Assembly (NCBI RefSeq): GCF_036320965.1
Contig: NC_092261.1
Coordinates: forward strand, 16,329,646 to 16,393,645
DNA length: 64,000 nucleotides
Reading direction: 5' to 3'
Source: Panulirus ornatus
Lineage: Eukaryota > Arthropoda > Malacostraca > Decapoda > Palinuridae
Below, piece by piece: positions 54,469 to 64,000 of the stretch. Position 1 is the first letter of the stretch; each line of letters begins with the position of its first letter. The notes under the pieces were generated by a model that made no database searches, had not been told where the DNA came from, and saw nothing but the letters and a program-made list of their open reading frames with translations. The position numbers and the translations under genes were made by a program.

Positions 54469-54635
54469 CCTACGAGTCCACGGGGAAAATGAAACACGAA
54501 AAGTTCCCAACTGCACTTTCGTGTAATAATCACATTATCAGGGGAGACACAAGAGAGGAATATAACAGTCAGTTGATATACATCGAAGAGACGAAGCTAG
54601 GACGCCATTTGGTAAACATGTTTACCAAATGGCGT

Positions 54636-54639
<4 letters not shown>
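54466..54639. other. TA-bounded element ending in a 42-bp perfect palindrome
   Basis: A 174-bp unique segment (starting TTTTCCTACGAGTCCACGGG) lies between (TA)n tracts. Its right end, 54598-54639, is a perfect palindrome with arms TAGGACGCCATTTGGTAAAC. It resembles none of the other repeats here. A small mobile element with a hairpin terminus is one reading. Confidence 0.6.

Positions 54640-54683
<44 letters not shown>
54640..54683. repeat. (TA)n microsatellite
   Basis: About 22 TA units, immediately before LINE copy B. Confidence 0.96.
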
Positions 54684-54686
<3 letters not shown>

Positions 54687-54687
54687 T

Positions 54688-55585
54688 TGGAAGTCGAGAA
54701 CATTATCTCGGAAAGCAAGAATGGGTATGTTTGAAGGAATAGTGGTTCCAACAATGTTGTATGGTTGCGAGGCGTGGGCTATGGATAGAGTTGTGCGCAG
54801 GAGGGTGGATGTGCTGGAAATGAGATGTTTGAGGACAATATGTGGTGTGAGGTGGTTTGATCGAGTAAGTAATGTAAGAGTGACAGAGATGTGTGGAAAT
54901 AAAAAGAGTGTGGTTGAGAGAGCAGAAGAGGGTGTTTTGAAATGGTTTGGTCACATGGAGAGAATGAGTGAGGAAAGATTGACCAAGAGGATATATGTAT
55001 CAGAGGTGGAGGGAACGAGGAGAAGTGGGAGACCAAATTGGAGGTGGAAAGATGGAGTGAAAAAGATTTTGAGTGATCGGGGCCTGAACATGCAGGAGGG
55101 TGAAAGGCGTGCAAGGAATAGAGTGAATTGGAACGATGTGGTATACCGGGGTCGACGTGCTGTCAATGGATTGAACCAAGGCATGTGAAGCGTCTGGGGC
55201 AAACCATGGAAAGTTCTGTGGGGCCTGGATGTGGAAAGGGAGCTGTGGTTTCGGTGCAATATTACATGACAGCTAGAGACTGAGTGTGAACGAATGAGGC
55301 CTTTGTTGTCTTTTCCTAGCGCTACCCCGCACACATGAGGGGGGAGGGTGTTGTTATTCGATGTGTGGCGAGGTGGCGATGGGAACAAATAAAGGCAGAC
55401 AGTATGAATAATGTACATGTGTATATATGTATATGTCTGTGTGTGTATATATATGTGTACATTGAGATGTATAGGTATGTATAGTTGCGTGTGTGGACGT
55501 GTATGTATATACATGTGTATGTGGGTGGGTTGGGCCATTCTTTCGTCTGTTTCCTTACGCTACCTCGCTAACGCGGGAGAGAGCG
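54688..55585 (+). mobile_element. RTE-like LINE copy B, 5'-truncated, long-tail form
   Basis: The copy begins at TGGAAGTCGAGAAC, equal to about position 1957 in copy A, and runs to the 3' end. Its 3' UTR is complete and has two boxes, AGCGCTACCCCGC at 55318-55330 and ACGCTACCTCGCTAACGCGG at 55558-55577, about 240 bp apart. It ends in (AAAT)n rather than (TA)n. Confidence 0.9.
54691..55188 (+). pseudogene. C-terminal part of LINE reverse transcriptase protein
   Basis: The frame is open from the truncation point and encodes the post-RT C-terminal block (MLYGCEAWAMDR, WFGHMERM, GRPNWRWKDG). It continues past the position of copy A's stop to the family end RRAVNGLNQGM. Over the shared 144 or so residues there are about eight differences from copy A, so both are recent. 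There is no RT domain and no start codon context, so it is non-functional alone. Confidence 0.88.
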
Positions 55586-55593
55586 ATAAAGCA

Positions 55594-55622
<29 letters not shown>
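55586..55622. repeat. (AAAT)n tail
   Basis: About eight AAAT units at the LINE 3' end. Confidence 0.94.
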
Positions 55623-55624
<2 letters not shown>

Positions 55625-55708
55625 ATATATATCATCCAAACTCACAGGAAATGAAAACACAAGAGTCCCATTTCCTGAGTCTGAATAATTCAATTATCAC
55701 GGTTCTAT

Positions 55709-55710
<2 letters not shown>

Positions 55711-55772
<62 letters not shown>

Positions 55773-55803
55773 AACACAAACACACACACACACACACACA
55801 CAC
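55711..55803. repeat. (GT)n(TA)n(CA)n compound microsatellite
   Basis: GT, then about 21 TA, then CA units; the outer blocks are reverse complements so the whole can fold as a hairpin. Confidence 0.95.
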
Positions 55804-56643
55804 AATCACATGTACATGTTCAAATAGGTACACGATAATAATTTAAGAAAGGCAGAAGTGTTTGCATGACATGCACACAGTCCACGCTATCCTTGACCCA
55901 AGTGGCTGGCCCAACAAAAACGCCCGGTGATTGAGGAAGAGACAGACCACAGGCCTCACTTGGTAATCATGGGAAGACCCTCATTACGTCCATCAACCAC
56001 CTCCAGCGTTATCTTTTTTTTTTCCCCTCCACTCCAACCTTGAGGAGAGCGGCTGGCTGGCTGAGGCAGCTCACCCTCAACCACGTCTCCGGGACGGGCC
56101 CGAACCCAAGCAGCCCTGGCCATCTACCCACACCAATACTCCAAGACCTCTACAACGGCTGGCACAAGAAGAATAACAGTAGTAACCTAACGTTGTACGT
56201 GTTGGAAGAGTCTAAAGAGTCCACAGCTTCTGTCAGGGAAAAGGTCTGTCATTATCCCCAATCCTTCCCAACCTTTCCGATTCACTGACCACTCGCTAGA
56301 CTCTCCACCATCCACAAGGGACTCTTAAACCGACCTCTACTATACTTCCGTCACTAGGGGTACAGTCTCTGGAATTTTTTTGTATGCACTCTGTATCCTC
56401 TTCTGCGCCGCAGGATGGGTAGGAATACCCAATAAAAAAAAAGGCCGCTCTTGCGGCGAAAAAAAAAAAAAAAGGGAAGATAAAAATCTTATCTCCACCA
56501 TCTCGCGAATCGTAGCATGTTCAACATGATACGACAAGTCAGACGAATATATCTTACGATTATGACGTAAAAATCATATGCAAAATAGACAGTCCAGTGC
56601 ACCTTATACATATAAATGTATCCATATACCTATATATATATAT

Positions 56644-56645
<2 letters not shown>
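55804..56645. other. no gene recognised
   Basis: Mixed sequence. A run near 56461-56473. No supported feature. Confidence 0.45.

Positions 56646-56692
<47 letters not shown>
56646..56692. repeat. (CT)n microsatellite
   Basis: About 23 CT units. Confidence 0.97.
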
Positions 56693-56695
<3 letters not shown>

Positions 56696-57079
56696 GTTCT
56701 CATAGCCGACACTATTTCTGCGGAAATATTATTGCCAGAGTTACTCGTGCTATAGCGTTCCAGCATCGAAGACATTTTCGGGGGACAACGACACCGGGAA
56801 CTCCGAGGAGCTATGAGCAAGAGAGGAACCCACTGTCACACCAGCAGCTCCACAGGTGCCGGCGTCACGCACCCACAGTCAACACTACCTTCCTCACCCA
56901 GCTCAGCCTCGGTGGGGTGACCTACCTACCTACCTACCCAGCACCACCTCACAACAGCAGTGTTCATACCACTGTAATAACTCGTTGACTTTCTGCTGCA
57001 GTGAATACTCTTATTTACGTCCGCTACTGCAAGCACCACGACTGTCGCTGATGTGGTTTCTGGCATCAGTTCTACAACT
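56693..57079. other. no gene recognised
   Basis: Mixed sequence with a short (CTAC)n run near 56924-56938. Confidence 0.45.
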
Positions 57080-57385
57080 GCTACCATTACTATTACTGAT
57101 GGTACTGCTACTACTACTACCACCGCAATGCTACTACTACAACACCTGCCGCGACTACTATTACTACAACAACAACAACAACAACTACTACTACTACTTG
57201 CACTACTACAACACCTACTACTACTACTATCACTACAACTATTACAACTACTTTAAAAGCAACAACTACAACTCCTACTACAACTACAACAACTACTACT
57301 ACTACTATCACTACAACTACTACTACGACTTTTAAAACAACAACTACAACCTCTCCTACTACCGCTACTGGTGGTAGTACCAGCA
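57080..57385. repeat. (ACT)n/(ACA)n trinucleotide tract
   Basis: Interspersed ACT and ACA triplets give Tyr/Asn-rich frames on plus and Val-rich frames on minus. An approximate 90-bp internal duplication is visible. Confidence 0.92.
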
Positions 57386-57841
57386 CTTCTAAGACACGAT
57401 CCAACCACTACGAACGACCACAACGACCACCAGTACCACTACCCCTCCTCCCACGACCCTTTTTACAACCCTGGCTGGCTCTTGCCCGCCTTAGCTTAAC
57501 GGCGCTACTTCTCCAACTCCAACAACCTGCTAATTTTATCACCCAGCCAACTCCACTCCGTCGCCAACCTTTTTACCCTGGCTAACCTTATCACTTCAAG
57601 TAAACTCATCGTCACTTGATTACACTCAGTGCATGGACAGAGTCTGAGGGATACTGAAAAAGGACTTCGTCTTCTTTCTTCTTCTGCGGTGCGTCTTTAA
57701 TTAGATAAAGAAAACCAGCCTTTGGCAAACTTGACACAGCTGTCTAGAGATATATTTGAGCATCACAACATTCTTCTCTTATTTGGCCTTATAACCCTCT
57801 GTGCAACGGCCTTGACCTCTGAGATCCAACCCGCCAACCAG

Positions 57842-57845
<4 letters not shown>
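57386..57845. other. no gene recognised
   Basis: Mixed sequence. No supported feature. Confidence 0.45.

Positions 57846-57886
<41 letters not shown>
57846..57886. repeat. (GA)n microsatellite
   Basis: About 20 GA units. Confidence 0.96.
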
Positions 57887-57888
<2 letters not shown>

Positions 57889-57942
57889 GTCTGCTGCAGT
57901 TCACACCAAGTACCATCTCAGAACATTAAGCAGGTGTGCAAT

Positions 57943-58088
57943 ATGACGTCCCAGCTCTGCCCTCTGAACTTTGCACCACAACCGAGGCCGGGAATAATGA
58001 GCTGGTGGTGGTATTGCCTGGAGGACAAGAAGCACCTCTTCGAAGTAAACCAGGAACTCGTCCACGATCCCATCAAATACACTATTTC
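57943..58088 (+). CDS. candidate first coding exon
   Basis: The ATG at 57943 (A at -3) begins MTSQLCPLNFAPQPRPG and continues through IMSWWWYCLEDKKHLFEV and NQELVHDPIKYTI. It ends two bases into a codon at ATTTC|GTAAGT, a near-perfect donor (58088/58089). Most third codon positions are G or C and the residue mix is protein-like. Unspliced, the frame stops two codons later. No family is recognised and no downstream exon was found in the next kilobase. It would be the best host-exon candidate in the window, but chance remains possible. Confidence 0.3.
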
Positions 58089-58554
58089 GTAAGTATTCTT
58101 CGTCTACGAATATACGAATCTATTATACACGCAATATCGTTTTCGAAGTCATGTACGTGTATGACCTAGCTTCTGTAATTGATGCCAAAGACAGACTCAT
58201 CCGGCTTCACATCGCGAAATATTTTCGCCTTTGTCGAGTGTTTGCGGTCTTGGCTCCCATGAAAGTTTGACTGTGACATGGACCACGATGTCTTATGCGC
58301 ATTGTTAATCGCACGCTAAGAAGACATAAGTTTTCTCCAGGCTACACCACAGATGTGCTTCCACTAGACCCAACTTAACAGTGGTCATTCGGAAAAGCTT
58401 TACATACTTATTGGGAAAATGTAATGTTCAGTAACACTTTTCATAATACACTGAGGACACATCTCTAGAAACAAACATAAAACAGATGGAAACTGAAACT
58501 AAGGAACTTATAAAATGGATAATACAAGGGTCATAAAGGTCATACATTGACCTT
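58089..58554. other. no gene recognised
   Basis: It contains a short ATG frame at 58151-58270 (MYVYDLASVIDAKDRL...) with no supporting splice phase. Confidence 0.4.
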
Positions 58555-58690
58555 TAAATGATAGGCAACACATTATCCGGTACATAGTAAATTACCCGGT
58601 ACACTGTAAATTATCCGGCACACAGTAAATTATCCGGCACACAGTAAATTATCCAGTACACAGTCACTTATCCGGTGCACAGTAAAGAGA
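58555..58690. repeat. 19-bp repeat (ATTATCCGGCACACAGTAA)
   Basis: Six or seven units at 19-bp spacing with small variants. Confidence 0.9.
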
Positions 58691-59097
58691 AAGCTCCAAA
58701 GATGGGCCCCACTAGAGAGTAGAACTCTCTCCCCGTTTTGTACAAATTTGTAATCACATAAAACCTAAAGACAGAGACACTGTAACTCAGACCTGGACCG
58801 AAGGCTGGCGTCCTCTCTTGACTCATCAAATGATTCGTTGGTTACGTTTTCCAAGAAACGCCATTTACTCATGAATGGTCGACTCTTCTTCAGCGAAGCA
58901 GAAGTTGAAGAGAAAGTCTCCAGTATAGAATGAATTCATGGGCGAGGATAATTCGTGTCTTTCGAAAGGATGGAAGTGCTATTGGCAGACGCACTTCTGA
59001 AAGAATGATTCGTGTGATCTCTTAAAAGAGTCTTGAAGAGCACTTCCGGTAACATACGAAACTTAATTATGAATTCTAATGAAGGTTTAGATAATCA
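58691..59097. other. no gene recognised
   Basis: Mixed sequence. No supported feature. Confidence 0.45.
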
Positions 59098-59656
59098 AAC
59101 CCCTTCACCATGACAGTACGACCCTTACGTGTAATGGTACGACCCTTCACCATGACAACGCGACCCTTACGTGTAATGGTACGACCCTTCACCATGACAG
59201 CACGACCCATGAGTGTAATGGTACGACCCTTCACCATGACAGCACGACCCTTGAGTGTAATGATACGACCCTTCACCAAGACAGTACGACCCTGAAGTGT
59301 AATGGTGCGACCCTTCACCATGACAATACGACCCTTGAGTGTAATGGTACGACCCTTCACCATGACAGTACGACCTTTGAGTGTAATGGTACGACCCTTC
59401 ACATGACAGTACGACCCTTAAGTGTAAAGGTACGACCCTTCAGTATGACAGTACGACCCTTGAGTACGACGGTGACTCTCGAGTGCGACGGTACGACCCT
59501 TCAGCACGACGGGACGAAACCCTTGACCACGACGGAACGACCCTTGACCACGACGATACGACCCTTTGGTATAATAATGACTTACCCTATGAACCTGACT
59601 GATGTAAGGCCAGTGTGTAAGTCATAACCCAAAGGTCATACCGTCGTGCTCAAGAC
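59098..59656. repeat. 42-bp array (ACGACCCTTCACCATGACAG) with conserved tail
   Basis: About eight 42-bp units, each two related 21-bp halves, one ending CACCATGACA and one ending GAGTGTAATGGT. They degrade after 59400. The tail holds AAGGCCAGTGTGTAAGTCAT and CCCAAAGGTCATACCGTCGT, as at 50.8 kb. Confidence 0.9.
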
Positions 59657-60286
<630 letters not shown>

Positions 60287-60424
60287 TACGATTCACTGGA
60301 CCCAGACATAATATTCATAACGGTTCGAGTTCCGCGCCATCAATGCCTGTGGGAATATAGAAATCCGAGGCAACACGTTATCTTTGTGTCCTCCAAGTGT
60401 TATTGCCACACACACACACACGGG

Positions 60425-60503
<79 letters not shown>

Positions 60504-60532
60504 CAAACAAAAGAACTTTCCCGGAAACTACA

Positions 60533-60575
<43 letters not shown>
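60425..60575. repeat. (GA)n, two blocks
   Basis: GA runs at 60425-60499 and 60537-60575 separated by TCAGCAAACAAAAGAAC-type sequence. Confidence 0.96.
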
Positions 60576-60578
<3 letters not shown>

Positions 60579-62394
60579 AAGAAGCTGCCGTTTACCGAGT
60601 GAGGGCGACGGTCTCCCAACTCTAATTACCGGACTATTGTTACTCTAGCCGTGGTTTGTGGTGTAAAAAAAAAAAAAAAGAAAAAGAATTTTAAACATCA
60701 TTGGCGAACAGTTCCTTCTAAATCTACGAGATGTATTGAATATATAAATGAGGGACAAAAAAAGAAAAACCTTCAGTGACAGTGGCAATGCTCATGGCTT
60801 ATTGTATCACAGAGCACAAGGTCTGTCTGAACAGCTTTTACCTAATCCACGACCGGTGACTCATCCTCCCACCGCACCTGGAGGAAGGACACGTTAGGCA
60901 GGTCACCTCCCCACAGCACTAGTGGCTGGGTTGGATGCTCTATAGTATATTGGCGTTTTGGTGCTCCACCTGGCATGACACCACCCGTGCATGACATGCT
61001 ACGGCATGACATTGGCTGCTGTATCTCCCGCCCAGCTCATCCTGTGTTACAAACACCACACAATATTTTTTTTCAAGAAATGACAGGCAAAGGATTATAG
61101 ACAATACATCGTCTAAGGATTAATATCATCGGCGCTTCCTTGGTCAAATGAACTGGTTGCCGCTCATTCTTTCTGACTCGTCTTTGTCTTTCTAATCATA
61201 CCAGACTAAACGAGTTTTTGATATCTACTTCTACCACAGACAACTTTGACATCTACTTCTACCACAGACAACTTTGATATCTACTTCTACCACATACAAC
61301 CTTGAAAGTGCCCAGTATATAGTCAGCTGTTGTTTGAATTCCTTTGTATTCCTTTGTATCTGTGAATGTTGCACAGTCTCTCCTAACTTCGAATTTACGG
61401 TCGTCCGCCAAGTAGTGCTCTAGTCAGCGGCTAACACTGAACGATCTACACCAGAGTCCTTGCGATTACAACCACGTCGCTACCCCCATCCGACGCCCGC
61501 AAACGCGACCCTTGAGCGTAAGCCACAAACTCTAACCTTACATGTATTACTCCGCTGTTTACCATCGCTAAAAACCCCACCGCCTCGCTCTCCCTAACAT
61601 AACTTCCCCACTCACTTGGCCTCCATGAGGACTTTTTTCCCGAAGTCTTCGACCTTATAAGAACATAAATACTCTTTACAATCCTTGAGAACAAAGCATC
61701 TACTCTATCACATCCTCGCTATCGGTAGTGCTACACCAACGCCACACCCTCGGCAAAATCATTCCGTGAATACATGATGCTAAAATCATTTCTACGACAG
61801 ACCGCGTGTTTTAGAAACACTCCCACCTCAACTCCACACTGACGCTAGAACCACACTCTTCCCCAACCAACTCCCCGCCCTTGCTTGTATGACCCACCTG
61901 CCATCATCGTTGTTGCATCCGCTGACTACGTGTTCCCGTGTGGGATCGGCGCCTAAGAAACCCGTGAGTCAAATTAGATTTAATAGTGTTTGTTCAGCTC
62001 GGCTGGAGACCTCAGATGCACATTGATACCCTTGTCGCCTGGGGTGATAAACAGAAGAACGCAAAATGGATGATTAATGCAAAGCAAATAATACACCTAC
62101 CGAGATAATGCTACCTTATTAATCACCACGCGTTAATCACGCCATCGAGGTCGGCCTACATACCATCATCTGACTAAACAGAACATATTAATCACTTTAT
62201 TCATCCATGAAATAATCCCAAGCTACTGTGAACAAAACGACACTGGTCACTGGTCTAACTTCCCAGCATTAGGTACCTCATTTGCATGACATGTTATGCA
62301 ATACGAATCTCTGCAATTTATGATACGTTCGTTCGTCCCTTTCACGTACAAAGGCTATTGCAAAACCGGCGCGTCTGCCGTTTACGAAGCCCAG
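60576..62394. other. unique sequence, no gene recognised
   Basis: The only structure is three copies of a ~31-bp unit, GATATCTACTTCTACCACAG plus ACAACTTT, at about 61219-61305. Open frames are short. Confidence 0.45.
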
Positions 62395-62530
62395 TTTCTC
62401 CTAACGCACGACGGTATGACACCTGGGGGGCTGACGTCCTGGCCTTTGACCTAAACTTACGGGGGCAAAAAGAGTGACAAGGCCCTAGATCATCACGCCA
62501 GAGGGTGAGTGTCGTCATGCTGAAGAAGTT
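62395..62530. repeat. remnant of the array-tail family
   Basis: ACGCACGACGGTATGACACC is followed by GTCCTGGCCTTTGACCTAAA, AAGGCCCTAGATCATCAC and GTCGTCATGCTGAAG, in the same order as the tails at 50.8 and 59.6 kb. Only one array unit remains. Confidence 0.65.
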
Positions 62531-63780
62531 ACAAGAGTAACTTAACCCAAGGCCAGGTTCTTAAGCCGGTAACTTTACCCAGGCTGTGTGCAGCGTCCAT
62601 AGCGCCGCACACGTCAGTCAACAACGAGGCCAACGCCCCTACGGCGTTGAGGAGGGAAACACAAGGAAGCTGTGTTCAGTTTGACAGCTTTAATGTCAGC
62701 GGAGTTTTCGTAGACTCTGAGCTGCAATGGAAAATCAGGCGTACGCATTGTAAGAAGGGAGGGAGGTGGGACTGTGACGAAGAATTTATGATCTGAGTGA
62801 TTCCAAGGACCAAAGGGGTCAACAGTTTTAAAGACGAATGAGGAAGATCTATCTTACAAACACCTTCATATGAACCGAAGAACCCAGCTTCCGAACGCCC
62901 TAAGAAAGCAACCAAGATACGATATCTTTCAGTAACGACTACCAACAGGCGCTGTCCGATGTCATCGGTCGGTAACGGTAATTTCGACGCATACGACATA
63001 CAGTAGCACTACACCAGAGACCTCTGACGTATAGTGACCCGTGACCAACCAATCATTCAGTCCTTAAGTAGCATCTAATGCGAATGCCGAGCTTAAGGAA
63101 ATCCCTACCTACCTCATCGCACCGGTGCAGACCACTACCAGCAAGACGGACCACAACTGTGAAAAAACACGACTAGATTTCGAACACACACGTTGGAAAC
63201 GCAAGTTAAAAAGAGGCGAGATCCTCGAATCCTTCCTTGAATTCCCGAGACCCTGCAACTCATCACCCCCGTAATAAAACCCGACCATTTCGCGGGCGAT
63301 CACTGCCAAGCCGGGCGTCCCGCCACACGTAACTGCCACTAACAGACGACACCTTAAAACAAATGTCGCGCCGTCCTCCCTCAGGGGCGAGGCTACGCGC
63401 TATATGAAGCCGAAACTCAAAATCACTGTTCCAAACGACCAGACGACGGCTCTTGCCTTCAATGGCGTGGCCTCCTTCAAGTCTTCTGCCTCTTACAACG
63501 AACATGCTTGCTCAAGGAGATCCTACCGTTACATCATTATCTTACCCTCGTTTTTCGCTATGAAACAAATGATTGTTATTGAAGCATTTCGATCTCCCTC
63601 CCGGTACTACAGTACAGAGCAGCAATTGCTGCTAAACCTATTAAGGTCTACTGGATTAAGTGTATATTGCTGAGCCAATTGGTACATGTGATTCAGATGG
63701 TAATTATATATATACACAGTGGATTTCCCTCAGTCATTACAGGATTCAAGTTCGATGGCGAATCGACTCCAGAGAGTAGC
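62531..63780. other. unique sequence, no gene recognised
   Basis: Open frames of 76-107 codons on both strands show no known domain and are within chance. Confidence 0.4.
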
Positions 63781-63785
63781 TGGTT

Positions 63786-63863
63786 AACCAGTTACTGATG
63801 ATAACCGGTGGTGTACATATGAGACTAACTGGTGAACCAGTAGTGCTGTTTATACAACCGGTT
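63786..63863. promoter_or_regulatory. cluster of five Grainyhead-like AACYGGTT sites
   Basis: AACCAGTT (63786-63793), AACCGGTG (63803-63810), AACTGGTG (63827-63834), AACCAGTA (63835-63842) and the palindrome AACCGGTT (63856-63863) fall within 78 bp. Two match AACYGGTT fully on one strand. It may also be a short degenerate repeat. Confidence 0.3.
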
Positions 63864-64000
63864 GTTTACTTCATCAGTAGATAATGTGGAAAGAATCACG
63901 TACTGTATTACAACGAAGGACAATCAGGACGCACTTTTAAACGAGGCGTATTTCTTCTGAATATTAATCAAAAGCACAACTCACGCCATAACGAATCTTT

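Overview
The window looks like non-coding, repeat-saturated DNA from an invertebrate nuclear genome, most likely an arthropod and plausibly a decapod crustacean. The evidence is very dense dinucleotide microsatellites (TA, GA, CA/GT), many minisatellites, several generations of LINE retrotransposons, tRNA-derived and non-tRNA SINE-like repeats, splice-type GT..AG signals, and no bacterial operon, ribosome-binding-site or terminator structure. The species is not identifiable from sequence alone. No host gene can be called with confidence.

The one long, convincing protein-coding frame (533-2422) is the reverse transcriptase part of a young, 5'-truncated RTE-like LINE. A second young copy lies at 54688-55585. 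Decayed relatives lie at 9830-10352 and 42342-43585, and detached 3' tails at 31651-31884 and 47923-48030. Older LINE relics of other lineages become visible only after translating broken frames: an RNase H-bearing element (5455-6600, minus), a jockey/CR1-type RT with recognisable motifs B and C (28600-29380, minus), and two RT C-terminal scraps (17130-17222 and 41925-42290, plus).

Eight copies of a structured element of about 235 bp (called element S here) sit in (TA)n beds at 8.3, 21.8, 25.7, 34.4, 43.7, 48.1, 48.4 and 54.2 kb. Its 3' end matches the 3' end of the RTE-like LINE, the pattern expected of a SINE mobilised by a partner LINE. A second, tRNA-derived SINE family forms a head-to-tail triple at 53.2-54.1 kb with a single copy at 4.7 kb; pieces of its flanking module occur at 23.3, 32.3 and 41.1 kb.

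Large tandem arrays: 57-bp (3.05 kb), 32-bp (9.0 kb), 24-bp (11.9 kb), 16-bp (17.6 kb), 59-bp (20.2 kb), a 41-bp satellite carrying the E-box CAGCTG in almost every unit (36.9-38.8 kb), 38-bp (39.1 kb), 15-bp (44.7-45.9 kb), 39-bp (50.2 kb), 21-bp (50.6 kb) and 42-bp (59.1 kb). Several arrays create long but spurious open frames on both strands. Arrays at 46.4, 50.6 and 59.1 kb, and a remnant at 62.4 kb, share a related unit and a common non-repetitive tail.

Possible host signals are weak: a Kozak ATG and short phase-0 intron that would join a 36-codon exon to the RT frame (333-538); four splice-bounded candidate exons (26126-26303, 35118-35265, 50974-51132 minus, 57943-58088); a CpG-rich block with a CCAAT-type site (49540-49880); and a cluster of Grainyhead-like sites near the right end (63786-63863). 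Each needs transcript evidence.
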